32,490 nt of DNA from Desulfosarcina cetonica JCM 12296 (GCF_001311845.1 NZ_BBCC01000056.1:1-32490), one strand, 5' to 3'. Positions 1 through 10,156 are shown, counted from the stretch's first letter. Numbers and translations: made by a program. Notes: a model not told the origin generated them from the letters alone.

Positions 1-52
1 CTGGAATATATTAGTCTAAATAGTAAAACACACTTATTGAAGGATTGTTTAG

Positions 53-886
53 ATGAATTCAAATTTGGAACAATACGTCAGGCAGGCAAAAAATGGGAAT
101 CTGCAGGCACTCGAAGAGGTTGTCTGCGGTATTCAAGAGAAAATTTACGGTTTGGCATTGCGGATGCTGGGTCACCAAGAAGATGCAGAAGATGAGACGC
201 AGGAGATCCTAATCAAGGTGATAACACATTTGAGTGACTTTCGTGAAGAAAGTGCATTCAGTTCCTGGGTGTACAGAATCGCCTGTAATCACCTTCTGAC
301 TGCACGGAAAAAAAGGTCCGAATGCATGGGTTTGACATTCGATCTTCTGGAAGAATCGCTCTCTGACGGAATCGAAAATAAGGAACCTTTGACTGTTTCA
401 GGACCGGAGCGGGATGTCTTGTTGGAAGAAACCAGGCTCGGCTGTATGCAGGGAGCCCTTATCTGTCTGACGAGGGAAGTGCGAATAGCCGTAATTCTCG
501 GTGAACAATATGGGGTAACCAGTAAAGAAGGTGCTTTTATATTGGATATCACTCCTGAACTGTTCCGCAAACGCCTTTCCCGGGGCAGGAAAAGTTTACA
601 GAATTTTATGCATAAAAACTGTGGTCTGGTCAATACCAACAATGCCTGCAGGTGTCACAAACAAGCCGGAGGACGCTTGAAAAATGGCCTGATCGATATG
701 ACTTTTGTTAAAAAGGAATATGCTTCAAAAGGCAGATCTGAGGCTTTGGCCCATTTGAAGGAATTGGCTGTAATCGACCGTACAGTTGCAATGTATCGCC
801 AATATCCGGCTCATCATTCTCCTGATTCGTTTACTTATATTATAAAAAATTTGATCGATTCAGGAAAATTCAGAGTTTTTAGTTAA
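53..886 (+). CDS. ECF-type RNA polymerase sigma factor with C-terminal extension
   Basis: A 277-aa sigma-70 family protein of the extracytoplasmic-function type, expected to direct RNA polymerase to a small set of promoters. Region 2 lies at about residues 30-88 (ALRMLGHQEDAEDETQEI, then FSSWVYRIACNHLL). Region 4 is at about 138-188 (TREVRIAVILGEQYGVTS... LFRKRLSRGR). About 85 residues follow region 4, opening with a CRCHK motif; ordinary ECF factors end near region 4, so the tail is an extra domain, possibly metal- or redox-sensing (inference). No anti-sigma gene is visible next to it. The start has an AAGGA ribosome site 8 nt upstream. The next genes on this strand encode flavoproteins, so it may control them, but the sequence does not prove it. 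Confidence 0.88.
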   Translation: MNSNLEQYVRQAKNGNLQALEEVVCGIQEKIYGLALRMLGHQEDAEDETQEILIKVITHLSDFREESAFSSWVYRIACNHLLTARKKRSECMGLTFDLLEESLSDGIENKEPLTVSGPERDVLLEETRLGCMQGALICLTREVRIAVILGEQYGVTSKEGAFILDITPELFRKRLSRGRKSLQNFMHKNCGLVNTNNACRCHKQAGGRLKNGLIDMTFVKKEYASKGRSEALAHLKELAVIDRTVAMYRQYPAHHSPDSFTYIIKNLIDSGKFRVFS

Positions 887-953
887 TAGTACCCCTTGCA
901 GATAAATCTGTTGAGAGCACTTGAAAAGATCATTTAAATAAGGAGGTTACATC

Positions 954-1469
954 ATGAAAGTATTAGTGACTTATTTCAGCCAGAGTGGAAACACAGAAAA
1001 GATAGCCAAAGCCATTTGTGAGGAAGCGGCACAGGCCAATGAAGCCGAATTGAAAAAGCTTGAAGATATTACCCCCGAAGGTGTTGCTGAATACGATGTC
1101 ATTTTTATCGGCTCACCGCTGCACTCCGGCAGCCTGGCAGCACCCGTAAAAGAATGTTTAGGTGTTCTCAAGACAAGTTCCGGTCAAAAAATGGCGGGTT
1201 TCATAACTCATATGGCCCCGGCCTATCCTGATCAGGACATGGAAGCCTTTACAGAGCCCATAAAAGCGGCATGCAAAGATAAAGGCATTGAATACAAGGG
1301 CTGTTTTGACTGCCAAGGTTTTTTGGCTGAAGCTATGCATGGTCCGGTGCAGAAGAAACTGAATATGGATGATGAACAGTGGGCAGGTATGGTTAAAGCG
1401 ATGACCGGGCACCCTAACGAAGAAGATGTCGCAAACGCCAAAGCGTATGCAAAAGAAGTTTTGGGCTGA
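954..1469 (+). CDS. Flavodoxin family protein
   Basis: A 171-aa cytoplasmic flavodoxin-fold protein binding FMN, acting as a one-electron carrier or small flavoprotein oxidoreductase. The N-terminus has the beta strand VLVTYFS followed by the phosphate-binding loop SQSGNTEKIA (residues 9-18), the classical flavodoxin signature. GSPLHSGSLAAP (about residues 53-64) fits the second FMN loop. Full length for the family. The start is supported by AAGGAGG 8 nt upstream. It is followed by a UGA-containing small ORF and an iron-sulfur flavoprotein on the same strand, suggesting a redox gene cluster. The electron partner cannot be told from sequence. Confidence 0.88.
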   Translation: MKVLVTYFSQSGNTEKIAKAICEEAAQANEAELKKLEDITPEGVAEYDVIFIGSPLHSGSLAAPVKECLGVLKTSSGQKMAGFITHMAPAYPDQDMEAFTEPIKAACKDKGIEYKGCFDCQGFLAEAMHGPVQKKLNMDDEQWAGMVKAMTGHPNEEDVANAKAYAKEVLG

Positions 1470-1502
1470 ATTTAAACCCAATGCAAATATGGAGAAATAG
1501 AA

Positions 1503-1748
1503 ATGGCAAAACACAATTGAGAAAACTGTAATTTAAGAGCACGGTACGACCAGAATCCAAGATCAATTATAGGTCGTTTGTGGAGGTGGCACATAAACTG
1601 GTGTCCCGGTTGGAAAGGGTACATTACCTCATTGCCGGATGAAGATCGAAACAGGATTTCACGAAGATACAATATGAAAAAATATCAAAATTGGGACGGG
1701 ACCATCGGAGTCGAATTGCAGGAGCAGGCTTCGAACCATCTTAAGTAA
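1503..1748 (+). CDS. Candidate small selenoprotein with UxxC motif (in-frame UGA at codon 6)
   Basis: An ATG preceded by GGAG at 8-nt spacing opens a frame that meets UGA at codon 6 and then stays open for 75 more codons to TAA. Read with UGA as selenocysteine, the 81-aa product begins MAKHNUENCNLRARYDQNP and has a Trp-rich core (GRLWRWHINWCPGWKGY). The UGA-Glu-Asn-Cys tetrad is a UxxC redox motif of the type found in thiol/selenol oxidoreductases. Conventional translation would give only 5 residues, and no good alternative start precedes the conserved-looking core. A 5-bp stem (ACTGT/ACGGT, about 1525-1547) follows the UGA, but I could not establish a proper bacterial SECIS element. The alternative is a Cys codon misread as TGA, or a pseudogene. 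Confidence 0.6.
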
Positions 1749-1792
1749 TATGCTAAAAAATCGCAGAACCAAAATCAGAGGAGAATTAAGCA

Positions 1793-2492
1793 ATGAAAGT
1801 ATTGGGTATTTCTGGAAGCCCCAGAAAAGAAGTCACATCAGGGACTTACAAGCTTGTGAAAACAGTTGTGGAGAACACCGGGTGTGAGTATGAGATTGTC
1901 TCTTTAAGGGGGAAGCAGATTTCAGGCTGCATTGCCTGCCTCGGATGTGCCAAGGATAATATATGTAAGGTAAAGGACGATTTAGAACCTGCGGGAGAAA
2001 CTTGTGGAGGCGGACGCCCTTGTGATAGGAGGACCCAATTATTTTAACACCCTGAACGCTCTGACCCACGCTTTTTTTGAGCGTTGGTTTCAGTTCCGGC
2101 ATCAGGCAGGCAATACCATGTGGGGGAAACTCGCCGTGGCCGTTGGCGTGGGTGGGATTCAGGGAAACGCCCCTGCAGATCAGATTGAACAAATGTTCAT
2201 GTATAACTTTATTGAAACTGTGGCCAAGGTTCAAGGTCAAGGAGCTGCCTCCTGTTATAGCTGCGGATTTGGGGAAACCTGCGAGGTAGGGATACCAACC
2301 TATCTCCACGGCCCAGGAGTAAAATTTACGGATGATATCATTCCGAACGTTGAAAAGCAGACAGATGTGATGGTAGCCGCGGCAGATGCAGGAAAGCTGC
2401 TTGGACAGCGCCTTGGTGACGGACACGACAGAACAAAAGTGGCCAAGGAAGTCCAGGAAAAAGCCATGGTCATGTCCAGCCAGGCAGTATAA
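1793..2492 (+). CDS. Iron-sulfur flavoprotein (NADPH-dependent FMN reductase family), frame change near 1988
   Basis: A flavodoxin-like iron-sulfur flavoprotein of about 233 aa, binding FMN (GISGSPRK at residues 4-11) and a [4Fe-4S] cluster through the compact motif CIACLGCAKDNIC (about residues 43-55). Members move electrons between ferredoxin-like donors and other acceptors. The first frame ends at 2047, while the homologous continuation (REKLVEADALVIGGPNYF) is in another frame from about 1988. The expected spacing after KDDLEP suggests two bases are missing at GAACC/TGCGG, or one is extra. AGAGGAG precedes the ATG. The C-terminal half has further cysteines (SCYSCGFGETC). It follows the flavodoxin and the UGA gene on the same strand. 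Either a sequencing indel or a recent mutation. Confidence 0.82.
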
Positions 2493-2829
2493 TTGTAAAA
2501 TACATTTGCATCGACTGTTACCGGCAGGGCCGGGTACTGTTAGAGGCAAAAATAACTGATTGTGGGGTTCTGGTTTACAGTACTTTTTTGTAGGAAACAA
2601 GAACCCCATAATCTGTCTATAGATGAACGCCCACGGCTCCTGGTTCGTGGGCGTTTACTTCTTGTGCCAGTAGTTGCTTTTAGGCCAGTCCAAAATCAGA
2701 AGCAATTTGGACTGCGGGCTGTTGCCAATAGTGCCCAGTCAGATCAGAGCATGATTTACCCAAAAATATGTCTGATATTCCTCAGCTTTCAGAAAATTGG
2801 CAACATTTTGTCCTTAGACGTTCTTCTAT
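2493..2829. other. Gene-free boundary with three inverted repeats
   Basis: No convincing gene. It holds an imperfect hairpin at 2563-2608 (TGGGGTTCT... AAGAACCCCA) with a T-run in its loop, a 10-bp perfect hairpin at 2626-2655 (AACGCCCACG/CGTGGGCGTT), and a 9-bp perfect repeat at 2686-2714 (CAGTCCAAA/TTTGGACTG). The first two sit where a terminator for the flavoprotein operon is expected. The composition turns GC-rich at about 2840, so the left edge of the mobile module probably lies in or just right of this stretch. I saw no direct repeat marking that edge. Confidence 0.5.
2626..2655 (+). terminator. Probable terminator hairpin after the flavoprotein gene
   Basis: A perfect 10-bp stem, AACGCCCACG / CGTGGGCGTT, with a 10-nt loop, followed by a T-rich but broken tract (TTTACTTCTT). 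It lies about 130 nt past the iron-sulfur flavoprotein stop and could stop transcripts from either side of the host/mobile boundary. Confidence 0.5.
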
Positions 2830-5800
2830 TCATCTCTGAATACAGCAGCGGATGTCGTAAGTGCGGATACGGGAGCGGTGCTGGTGAATCGCTATCTCGA
2901 ACCCGACGTCCCGGATCGTCTCCAGGTCGTTCGAGAACCGTTGGGCGAATTGTTGAACCGAGTTCATGTGGAATGAAAGCCCGAAGTCCTTGGCCAGCCG
3001 CTTCAAGGCGATGAAAAGGTCGCGCGCCAAGCTCCCTCGATGGTCTCCTCATCCAAGAAGTCGAGCTGATAACGTTCGAGGAACGCCGCCTTGTTCGTCT
3101 TGGTCACGTTGAGCGCCGTGCTTTCCCGGTCGGCTTCCAGGGCATGGCGATATGCCTTGAAGAGCGCGGCCAGGACCGTGGCGATGGGATTCGATTCCCG
3201 CGCCGTCTCCATGCTGACACTGTTCAGCGACGCGATCCTGTCCAGGAACTCAGCGTGGAGATCGTCAAGGGCTCGGTCGATCACTTCCGACGGTTCGCCG
3301 GCGAGCATCATCAGGTACATGAGGCTCAGATAGTCGTTGCAGCGCCGTTTGCCGTGATTGCCCAAGGTTTTATGGAGCAGGCGCATCACCTTTTCCTGGG
3401 CTCCATCCCGGAGCATGGCCAATACCTGGCAGGTGCGTTTCATCAAGGCGGAGACGATGAGGTCGCGGTTCTCCCGGATGGAGGCCAGAATTTTCGCCTC
3501 GAGGAAACAGTCGCTGGCCTGCTCGTCCATATCGAAACGAATGATGAATGAACGGGACAATATCTCCGCCAACTCGCCGCCAAGCGGTTCGATGCCGGTG
3601 GTGTTGAGCAGACACTTGGTCCGCTCGATCACCGTCTCGGTGTCGGTGCCGCTCTTGCGCTTCTCCTTGCGATGCCGGTGATGCTGGTCAGGATGAAGGT
3701 GGTCAGGTCCTCGGTCATCTGTTTGACCTCGATGTTGTCGAGGACGATGAGCGGATTCTGCGACCCGTCGGTGTAGTTGGCCGCGTCGGTGCTCTTCTTC
3801 TGCTGAGGCTCGCCGTAGAGCAGCGCTGAGATCAGCTTGCTCGCGGTGGTCTTGCCCGATCCCGCTGGACCCTCGAACCGGGTCATCGGTCTGGTGCCGG
3901 CGAAATCGATCAGCAGAAAGCAGGACAGCCAAGAGAGGATCAATGACCTTTCGCCCGGGGCGCAGGTCATGTTGTCCAGGACCAGCTCCACCAGGAGGCG
4001 ATCCGCCTCGTCGGGGTCGGCATCCGGCAAAAAGCGGATCGGAGCCATCTTCCGGGAGCCGTCCAGGATGACGCCGTCCGCGTTGCCGCCGTTCTTGAGC
4101 ACCTCGATATCATCCGGTGTGATCCGGACGATCTCATGATCGTCGTTATTGAGGTTGAAATAGATGGTGTTGCGTGCGACGTCGGTGTGGAGCCAAGAGA
4201 AGTGATCCCTTACCTGGCCGCGCTCGACCGCGAGATTGGCCAGCACTTCATAGAAGGTGCGGCCACCCCCGGTTGTCTGTACAAGGTTCGTGTGCTTGTA
4301 GATGGTCGAGGAATAGAGCCTCTTGCGGCCGCGGTCCGGCGTGTCCATCCAGAATATGGTGTCTTCGAAAAACATGAACGGCTCTCCTTGCGGCGTGCGG
4401 AAAAACCGTGCTCCGTTGGCGGCGAACCATTCGAATGCGGCTTCGGCCATGCGCGCGAAGTCCGGTGAGCCGTTCTCTTCCTCCGTTTCGATCATCACCT
4501 GCTCGATCCTGGCCCGGCAGGAACCGGGAGGTGCACCGGTGCGGTGTTTTTCGCGCTTCTTCTCTTGACCGGCCTGAGACCGTCTCTCCTTCTGCACGGT
4601 GCGCACCTGGTCCCGCAGCGTGGACAAGGAGAGATTCGATTTTCCGAATCGTTCCTGAACCAGCTTCAGATATCGGTTCTGTTCCAGGGGGGACAGCCAA
4701 GCTATCTCGCGCAGGATCGGTTCGAGCTTCCGGTTGCGTTCATCTTCAGGGATATCGGTCGGAAGTCTGGAGATTCCGAATTCAAGCGGCGCGCAGGCCT
4801 CGCTGAGAAGCCGCTCGAAATCCTCCACCGTATGTCCCAAGGCGAAGTAGTCGTTGACATCGATCTTGGCCGCGGCGAGGAGGCGTTCCGCATCCTTGAC
4901 ATCTTCCTGGGGTCGTCCTTCGAGCCGCTTGGCAAGCTCACGTCGCCCGACCGCGGCATCAAGATCGAACCGCTCCCGCAGTTCACGTCGCGCCTCCTCT
5001 TGCCGGTCCTCGAGCGGCAGGACGACGAGCTTCGTCTGGATTCTGTGCCCGGCCAACACACTCGCGGTCTTGAGGGCACCGTCGAGTCCGGCCTGCGAAA
5101 CCTCATTGTCCTGACAGATATACACCGTCTTCACGCCGCGGAGCTTGGGCAGGAGACGGTCCCAGTCGGAGCTCCTTATCCTGACCGTCACCGGAGAGAC
5201 CGCAGGAAAACCGTGTTCCATCAGCGAGATGCAATCGGTGACGCCCTCGGTGATGATCACCCTTTCAGGACCTGCCAGCAGGCAGTCTTCGTTGTAGAGG
5301 TGACTGTTGTTGATACAGGGGGCGATGTGTTTGTTCGAGCTGTCGTCATGAACGGGCAGCTTTTTGTATTTACCCTGTTCCCAAGGTTTGTCCGGTGTCC
5401 AGGGCGTCTTGCGCCCGATCATGAAGACGACGCGTCCATGGCTCCAGTATGGAAAGACGATCCGACCTTCGAAGAAGGGGAAAAGACCGTCCTGACTCGT
5501 CGGCCGGAATGCCCCCGCCGCGGCGAGTTCACGCGGGCTGAAGGCCTTGTCGCCGTTGGTCAGCGCCGAGATGACGCCGGGATGTTCCCCGCCGGAGCCG
5601 CCCTTTGTCGGTTCGTTGGCGGCGTACCCGATGGTGAGTGAATCGATGGTTTCATCCGATAGTCGATAATTCGACCGCAGCCAGTCCAACACTTCCGGCG
5701 AGTCTTTGAGCCGTTGATGATAGTACGACGCCAGCGCGGTCAACGCTTCTTGGGCGCGGAGTTCCAGCACCCGCGCCGCTTCCGTCTCCTGCATCCGTTC

Positions 5801-6169
5801 CGGTGACAGCCCGTACTTGGCGAGCGGGGGCAGGTTCGCTTTCGTGGCCAGGAAGTCACGAGCCCGTTGGTGGCTTTCCGGCATGGGGCCGGACCGACCA
5901 GTTGTCACCTCACCGGATTGAATGAATTCGACGAGCTGAAGAACATCGCCGCCCAACCCGCAACCGAAGCAGTACCAGCCCTGCTTGTCGAGCATGATGT
6001 GAAGCGACCGGTGCGATTGACTCTTGTGCCTGGGGCAATCGCATTGGAGAAGGCGGACCGACTCATGTTGAATGTGGGAGCCGAGCAGTTCACGGGCGAC
6101 AGAACCGATATCCAGATCGGTTATCAACCGATAGTATTCCTTGACATTGTCCATCGCCGCATTCGTCAT
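2830..6169 (-). CDS. Large DNA primase-helicase (CHC2 zinc finger + TOPRIM + P-loop helicase domain), two frame changes
   Basis: About 1,113 aa when two missing bases (near 3669 and 3035) are allowed. The N-terminus has a CHC2-type zinc finger: Cys45, His48, Cys67, Cys70 in CDCPRHK... WYCFGCG. A TOPRIM domain follows: IITEGVTD (Glu308, Asp312) and YICQDNE (Asp354, Glu356). After a charged linker (about 560-590) comes a P-loop ATPase with Walker A GPAGSGKTT (about 765) and Walker B PLIVLDN. It would unwind and prime DNA for the element's own replication, as in phage T7 gp4 and P4 alpha-like systems. Start chosen at ATG 6169, inside a longer open frame, with AGGAG upstream and directly before the conserved KEYYRLI start. 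Last gene of the module, 29 nt after the RecD2-like gene. Confidence 0.85.
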
Positions 6170-6198
6170 GTCGCGCCTGGCTCCTACACGGATTCTTT

Positions 6199-8403
6199 CT
6201 ATGCCGTCCCGGCGTCGGTCTTCTCGGCCAGGAGGAGGGAAAGAAACGTCTTCCTCTGGTCGACGTGGCGTTTCCTGGCACAGTTGCTGATTCCCCAACG
6301 GTCTCCGATGACCACAGCCGCTTCCTTGGCCCGGGTGACCCCCGTGTAGAAGAGATTGCGGTGGTGCATGAACGCATGGGATTTGTGCACGATGACTACG
6401 GCGCAGGGGAACTCCGATCCCTGGGTCTTGTGAATGGTGAGAGCGTAAGCGAGTTGAATATCGTAGAGGTTCGGGGAACCGGATTCGATCTCCACCGGCA
6501 TTCCGTCGAACTCGATAATGAGCGAGCCGTCCCGCGCGACATTGGTGACAACGCCCACAGCGCCGTTCATCACGCCGAGTTCGTAGTTGTTCCGGGTCTG
6601 GATGACCTTGTCGCGTGGAAAGAGCTTGGGTTTGCGCCCGGCCGGGATAACCGGGACCTCCACTCCCCACAGCTTCTGTTGGATCAGCCGCTGCAACTCG
6701 CGGTTCAGATCGCGCGTGCCAGCGGCCCTTTATGTGTCGGCGTCAGGACCTGGACGTCGTTCACGAGGTCGAAGCAAGGCGCTCGTGCAAGACGTTCTCG
6801 AACATTTCGAGAAGAAACCGTTGCGCATCCCACTGGTCGGTGAACTGGTCGACCAAGTACCACGGCCGTCGACCCGAGGCTTCGGCTTCGCTGGTTTTGT
6901 GCACCTCGCCCCGCAGCACGGCGGTGCTGTTCTCCTTGAGAACGCCGCCTGCCGGACCACCTTGTCCAGAACCACCGTCGGAACCGCACGCGTCTGGACC
7001 AGATCGCGCAGCAGGTTGCCCGGACCTACGGGCGGCAGCTGATTGTGGTCGCCCACCAGCACCACGGCGGTCCGAGCCAGGTCGATGCACCGGAACAGCT
7101 GCCAGGCCAGCGGAATGTCCACCATCGAGACTTCGTCGACAACAACCACGTCGGTATCGAGGGGGTCTTCAGGCCCGCGGGCGAAATCTTGACCGTTGAA
7201 ACCAAGCAGTCGGTGAATTGTGCTGGCACCGCGGTTCACGACCTCTTCGAGCCGTTTGGCGGCCTTGCCGGTGGGCGCGGTGAGGGTCACATGAAGGTCG
7301 AGTTCGTCATAAATATCCGTGATCGCCGAGACGGTGAATGTTTTTCCACTGCCCGCACCGCCGGTGATGAGGGTGATAGATTTGGAAATCGCCGCCAGGA
7401 CGGCGATGCGTTGCCCCTCGTTGAGAGTGGGGACGATCCTGTCCACCAGGCCGGGCAGATCGCACCGTTCAGGAATGTGCGGATTGGCGACTCCCCCTTT
7501 TCGAAGCGTCCCGGCCAGGTCATCCTCCATCTTGCGGATGTCCGGTCGTGCGACCAGGAATCTGCCGCCGTGAGCGGCACAGGAAAGCGCGCCTTCATCG
7601 ATCAGCGTGCTCAGCGTCTTTTCGATGCGGTCGCGGCTGTCGAGGACATCCATGACCAGAAGCATGTTGGCCTGATCGATCAGCTCTTCATACTCGATCC
7701 AGCAATCGCCTTGCTCCAGCGCCGTCGACACGCAATGGGTGATGCCGGCGCGGATGCGGGCCGGATCGTCCTTGTCCGTACCCATCTTGCGGGCGATCTT
7801 GTCGACGCGTTTGAATCCGAACCCGCGCACCTCGCGGACGATGATGTAGGGGTCGGCCTTGAGCAATCCCAGTACGTCATTGCCGAACTTCTTGACCAGA
7901 GATGTCACTTGGTAATGGGTCAGCCCGTAAGCGGCCAGCCAAGTGATTGCCTTGTTGGTCTGCCTGGTCTTCCGCCATTCCGTGCGCAACCTATGGATCG
8001 CCTCGATGCGAAGCCCCGCCGCCTGCGCAACGGCCTCCGGCTCCTCGCTGATGGCGCGGTCGAAGTCGCGGCCGAAACGCTGGGCGATCAGGCGGGCTTT
8101 TGCCGGTCCTATACCTTTTATATCCGGGTGATTGGCCAGGTAGTTGGCCAGACCGTCGGTATCCAGCTCAAGGTCATATTCCATAATGTCCACCTCGAAC
8201 TGACGCCCGTACTTGGAGTGTGTAATCCAACGGCCGTGGAGTACGACGTGGTCCTGCTCGCGCGCATAGAATCTGCCGGCGAACTGGATTTCATCACCGG
8301 ATTGCGTTTCCAGGCGGCCCGCGGAGAAACGCGGTCCAGCGTAGAAGACGGCGTCGATCCGCCCGCGGACGGTTATGGTGTTGTCTTTGGTTCGTTTTCC
8401 CAT
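6199..8403 (-). CDS. RecD2-like superfamily 1B DNA helicase, three frame changes
   Basis: About 735 aa, the usual RecD2 length, once three single-base losses (about 6954, 6783, 6716) are restored; each can be repaired by adding one G to a G-run. Order: OB-like N-terminus (VRGRIDAVFY), helix-hairpin-helix region (IKGIGPAKARLIAQRFG, about 96-112), Walker A TGGAGSGKTFT (about 346), Walker B VVVVDEVSM, GDHNQLPPVG (motif III), then the UvrD-type C-terminal motif ALTIHKTQGSEFP and TGVTRAK. A 5'-3' helicase acting in recombination or replication restart. Start ATG 8403 has GGAAGGGA upstream and overlaps the ERCC4 nuclease gene by 31 nt, indicating an operon. Confidence 0.87.
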
Positions 8404-8857
8404 CGTGTCGGTCCCTTCCGGTGAAATCTGAGCAAATAGCCCTCGACGAAGCGGCAGGCGGCCTGCCGGTCCGAGCAGAAGAAGACCGGAATGTCGAAGT
8501 CGACGACGATGGAAAGAACGGTCCCGAGAACGGCGTTGGGATTCGCACCTGAGCGGTAGCGTCCACCGAGGATATCGCTGAGGTCGGCCTCAACCACGAC
8601 ACAAGCGGCTGCATATCCGGAAAGGCGCTGAAGCTCCCTCTTGAACCGTTTCCGGGAACGGATGACGGTGGAAACGAAGTCCTCGAGGGTCTTGCGCTCC
8701 ACCGCCACCGAGTCCTCGTGCCCTTCGATGGAATAGTCCCCGGCGGGGAGTGCCCGGCGGATGACCGCCACGGATCGGGGATCGAAGGTGTAGGCTCCTG
8801 TTCCCGCGTGTCGACGACGACGGTGATCCGGTCCTCGTCAGAACGGCGCGAGGGCAC
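8373..8857 (-). CDS. ERCC4/XPF-type nuclease domain protein, one frame change
   Basis: A stand-alone nuclease of about 161 aa with the XPF/Mus81 core: VVVDTREQEP (about residues 13-22), GDYSIEGHED and VERKTLEDFV. These match the GDxn-ERKxxxD catalytic pattern. One base is missing near 8795, between GAGCC and TACACC, separating the DTREQ start from the rest. It probably cuts branched or flapped DNA during element replication and recombination. The likely start is GTG at 8857, overlapping the DUF669 gene by 20 nt; the stop overlaps the RecD2 start by 31 nt. The domain follows clear family motifs; the substrate is inferred. Confidence 0.8.
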
Positions 8858-9332
8858 CTTTGGCCGCCGTATCGTATTCGTCCCCGCCGTCTTCGAGCAC
8901 GATGCGCCGGTTGAAATAGACGTTTTCGTTTTCGCCCCGGGTGCGCTTGGTCACCTCGATCTTGACGTTGAGCAGTTTGTCCAGGTTGTTGGGAAGCTCG
9001 GAGAGCTTATCGAGATCGAGCCCGCAGGTATGCAGGTCCGTTTTAAGCCACTTGATGTTCTCGCGGGTGGCCATCACGTTGTTGCGCCAGAGGAGCCTTC
9101 CCTGGAACCGCGGCGCGATCACTCGAAGCGTCCATTTGAGCATGGGATTGCCCGATGTCTGCGCCCGGGTCAGTTCCACCCGCTCGACGTTCACCTGGTA
9201 TTTGCCGTCGTGGATCGGTTCGAATTCCCGATCTTCGACTTCAGCCTGCGCGAAATCGTCGTCGAACTGCGCAAGGTCGAGGTCCTCCGAGCCGAAAGGC
9301 TGGTCGTTGTGTCCGTAATCTTCGTTCTGCAT
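8838..9332 (-). CDS. DUF669-type phage protein (putative ssDNA-binding recombination accessory)
   Basis: A 164-aa acidic protein of the DUF669 type commonly encoded next to phage recombination ATPases. Typical features are the segment IHDGKYQVNVERVELT, the GNPMLKWTLRVI strand, and a C-terminal VKIEVTKRTRGENENVYFNRR followed by an acidic tail. The start at ATG 9332 (MQNEDYG) is preferred over ATG 9347 because GGAGG lies 8 nt before it. By its place between the Sak4-like ATPase and nuclease genes it may act as a single-strand DNA-binding partner; this is inference from neighbourhood. Confidence 0.75.
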   Translation of the reverse strand: MQNEDYGHNDQPFGSEDLDLAQFDDDFAQAEVEDREFEPIHDGKYQVNVERVELTRAQTSGNPMLKWTLRVIAPRFQGRLLWRNNVMATRENIKWLKTDLHTCGLDLDKLSELPNNLDKLLNVKIEVTKRTRGENENVYFNRRIVLEDGGDEYDTAAKGALAPF

Positions 9333-9354
9333 GGTTGTATCCTCCATCTATGGG

Positions 9355-10134
9355 TTATTTACCGGCGGGAACGGGCTTCTTGTCCCGCGTATCCCCCGGT
9401 GCCGAGGTCGGCCGCGAGGCACCCGCCTTGGGCGCGGCCGCCGGCCTGTTGAACACTTCAGTGAACTTGGAAAAATCGAGATCGATGGTTTCGGGCAGGC
9501 GTCCCGTCCGATCACCCGCCTCGTAGTGCGGACTCGGCTTGGTGCGCATGACGCGGCGATAGGAAGTCTTCCCCTCCTCGTCGGTCACCGCCTCGAGGTC
9601 GCAGTAGAGGATGAGGTCGACCATGCCCACCACGATCTTGCGGGCTTTGTCAGGCAGGGTCGGGACGATGCGGGTGTATTTTCCGGTGCGGGTCTCGATC
9701 TCTTTTTCCACCGAATGGGAGACCAGAAAGAGGCCGTATGGCATAAAGGCCATCTTGGTCAGGACGCGATGGAACTCGTTGTTGATCAGAGCCCAGCCTT
9801 TTCCGTAGCCGAGGTCGGACTCGTGCTCGATCTTGAACTTGGTGCAGATATAGTCGCTGCACATCCGGTAGGCGTTATCGACCGTGTCGATGATGACGGT
9901 CTTGAACGGATGCTTGCCTTCAGCGATCTCTCCGCATGAGGCGAGCAGTTCGTCCCATGATCGGATGGGGACCTGATATACATCCAAGGCGTTCAGCCCC
10001 GGCTCGGTGGCCAGGAACAGGGCCCCGTCGGAATGCGAGCACCAGGTTGATTTGCCGATCTTGCTGCGCCCGTACACGAGCACGGTCAGATCGGCCAGGT
10101 TTTGTTTCTGCGGTGTTGTCTTGGTCGGTAGCAT
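9355..10134 (-). CDS. Sak4-like RecA-fold ATPase (phage single-strand annealing/recombination)
   Basis: A 259-aa P-loop ATPase with Walker A GRSKIGKSTW (residues 22-31) and Walker B TVIIDTVDN (about 82-90). It has the compact arrangement of the AAA_24/Sak4 group that phages use for homologous recombination with a DUF669 or SSB partner. The last 40 residues are Pro/Ala/Lys-rich and probably disordered. The start at ATG 10134 is preferred because AAGGAGA lies 6 nt upstream; a longer frame from 10176 would overlap the nuclease gene. 22 nt separate its stop from the DUF669 start. Confidence 0.78.
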   Translation of the reverse strand: MLPTKTTPQKQNLADLTVLVYGRSKIGKSTWCSHSDGALFLATEPGLNALDVYQVPIRSWDELLASCGEIAEGKHPFKTVIIDTVDNAYRMCSDYICTKFKIEHESDLGYGKGWALINNEFHRVLTKMAFMPYGLFLVSHSVEKEIETRTGKYTRIVPTLPDKARKIVVGMVDLILYCDLEAVTDEEGKTSYRRVMRTKPSPHYEAGDRTGRLPETIDLDFSKFTEVFNRPAAAPKAGASRPTSAPGDTRDKKPVPAGK

Positions 10135-10156
10135 GTGTCTTCTCCTTTTCTTGTCC

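Noticed and set aside
1985..2004. Programmed frameshift in the iron-sulfur flavoprotein
   Set aside because: No slippery sequence, stop codon at the shift or stimulatory structure is evident, and similar breaks occur all over the window.
1833..2609. A 258-codon minus-strand frame over the iron-sulfur flavoprotein
   Set aside because: Overlaps a recognised flavoprotein gene and a terminator hairpin; the product has no recognisable features.
2562..3014. A 150-codon plus-strand frame across the module boundary
   Set aside because: Starts inside a hairpin, crosses two terminator-like repeats and ends antisense to the primase C-terminus.
4544..5641. A 365-codon plus-strand frame opposite the primase-helicase
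   Set aside because: Antisense to the TOPRIM and linker region of the primase; codon pattern is the complement of the real gene.
3629..6670. Longer N-terminal reading of the primase from 6670
   Set aside because: The extra 167 residues are the wrong frame of the RecD2 C-terminus; the zinc-finger protein begins at 6169 with its own ribosome site.
7045..8424. A 459-codon plus-strand frame opposite the RecD2-like gene
   Set aside because: Mirror of a clearly homologous helicase on the minus strand; no domain resemblance.
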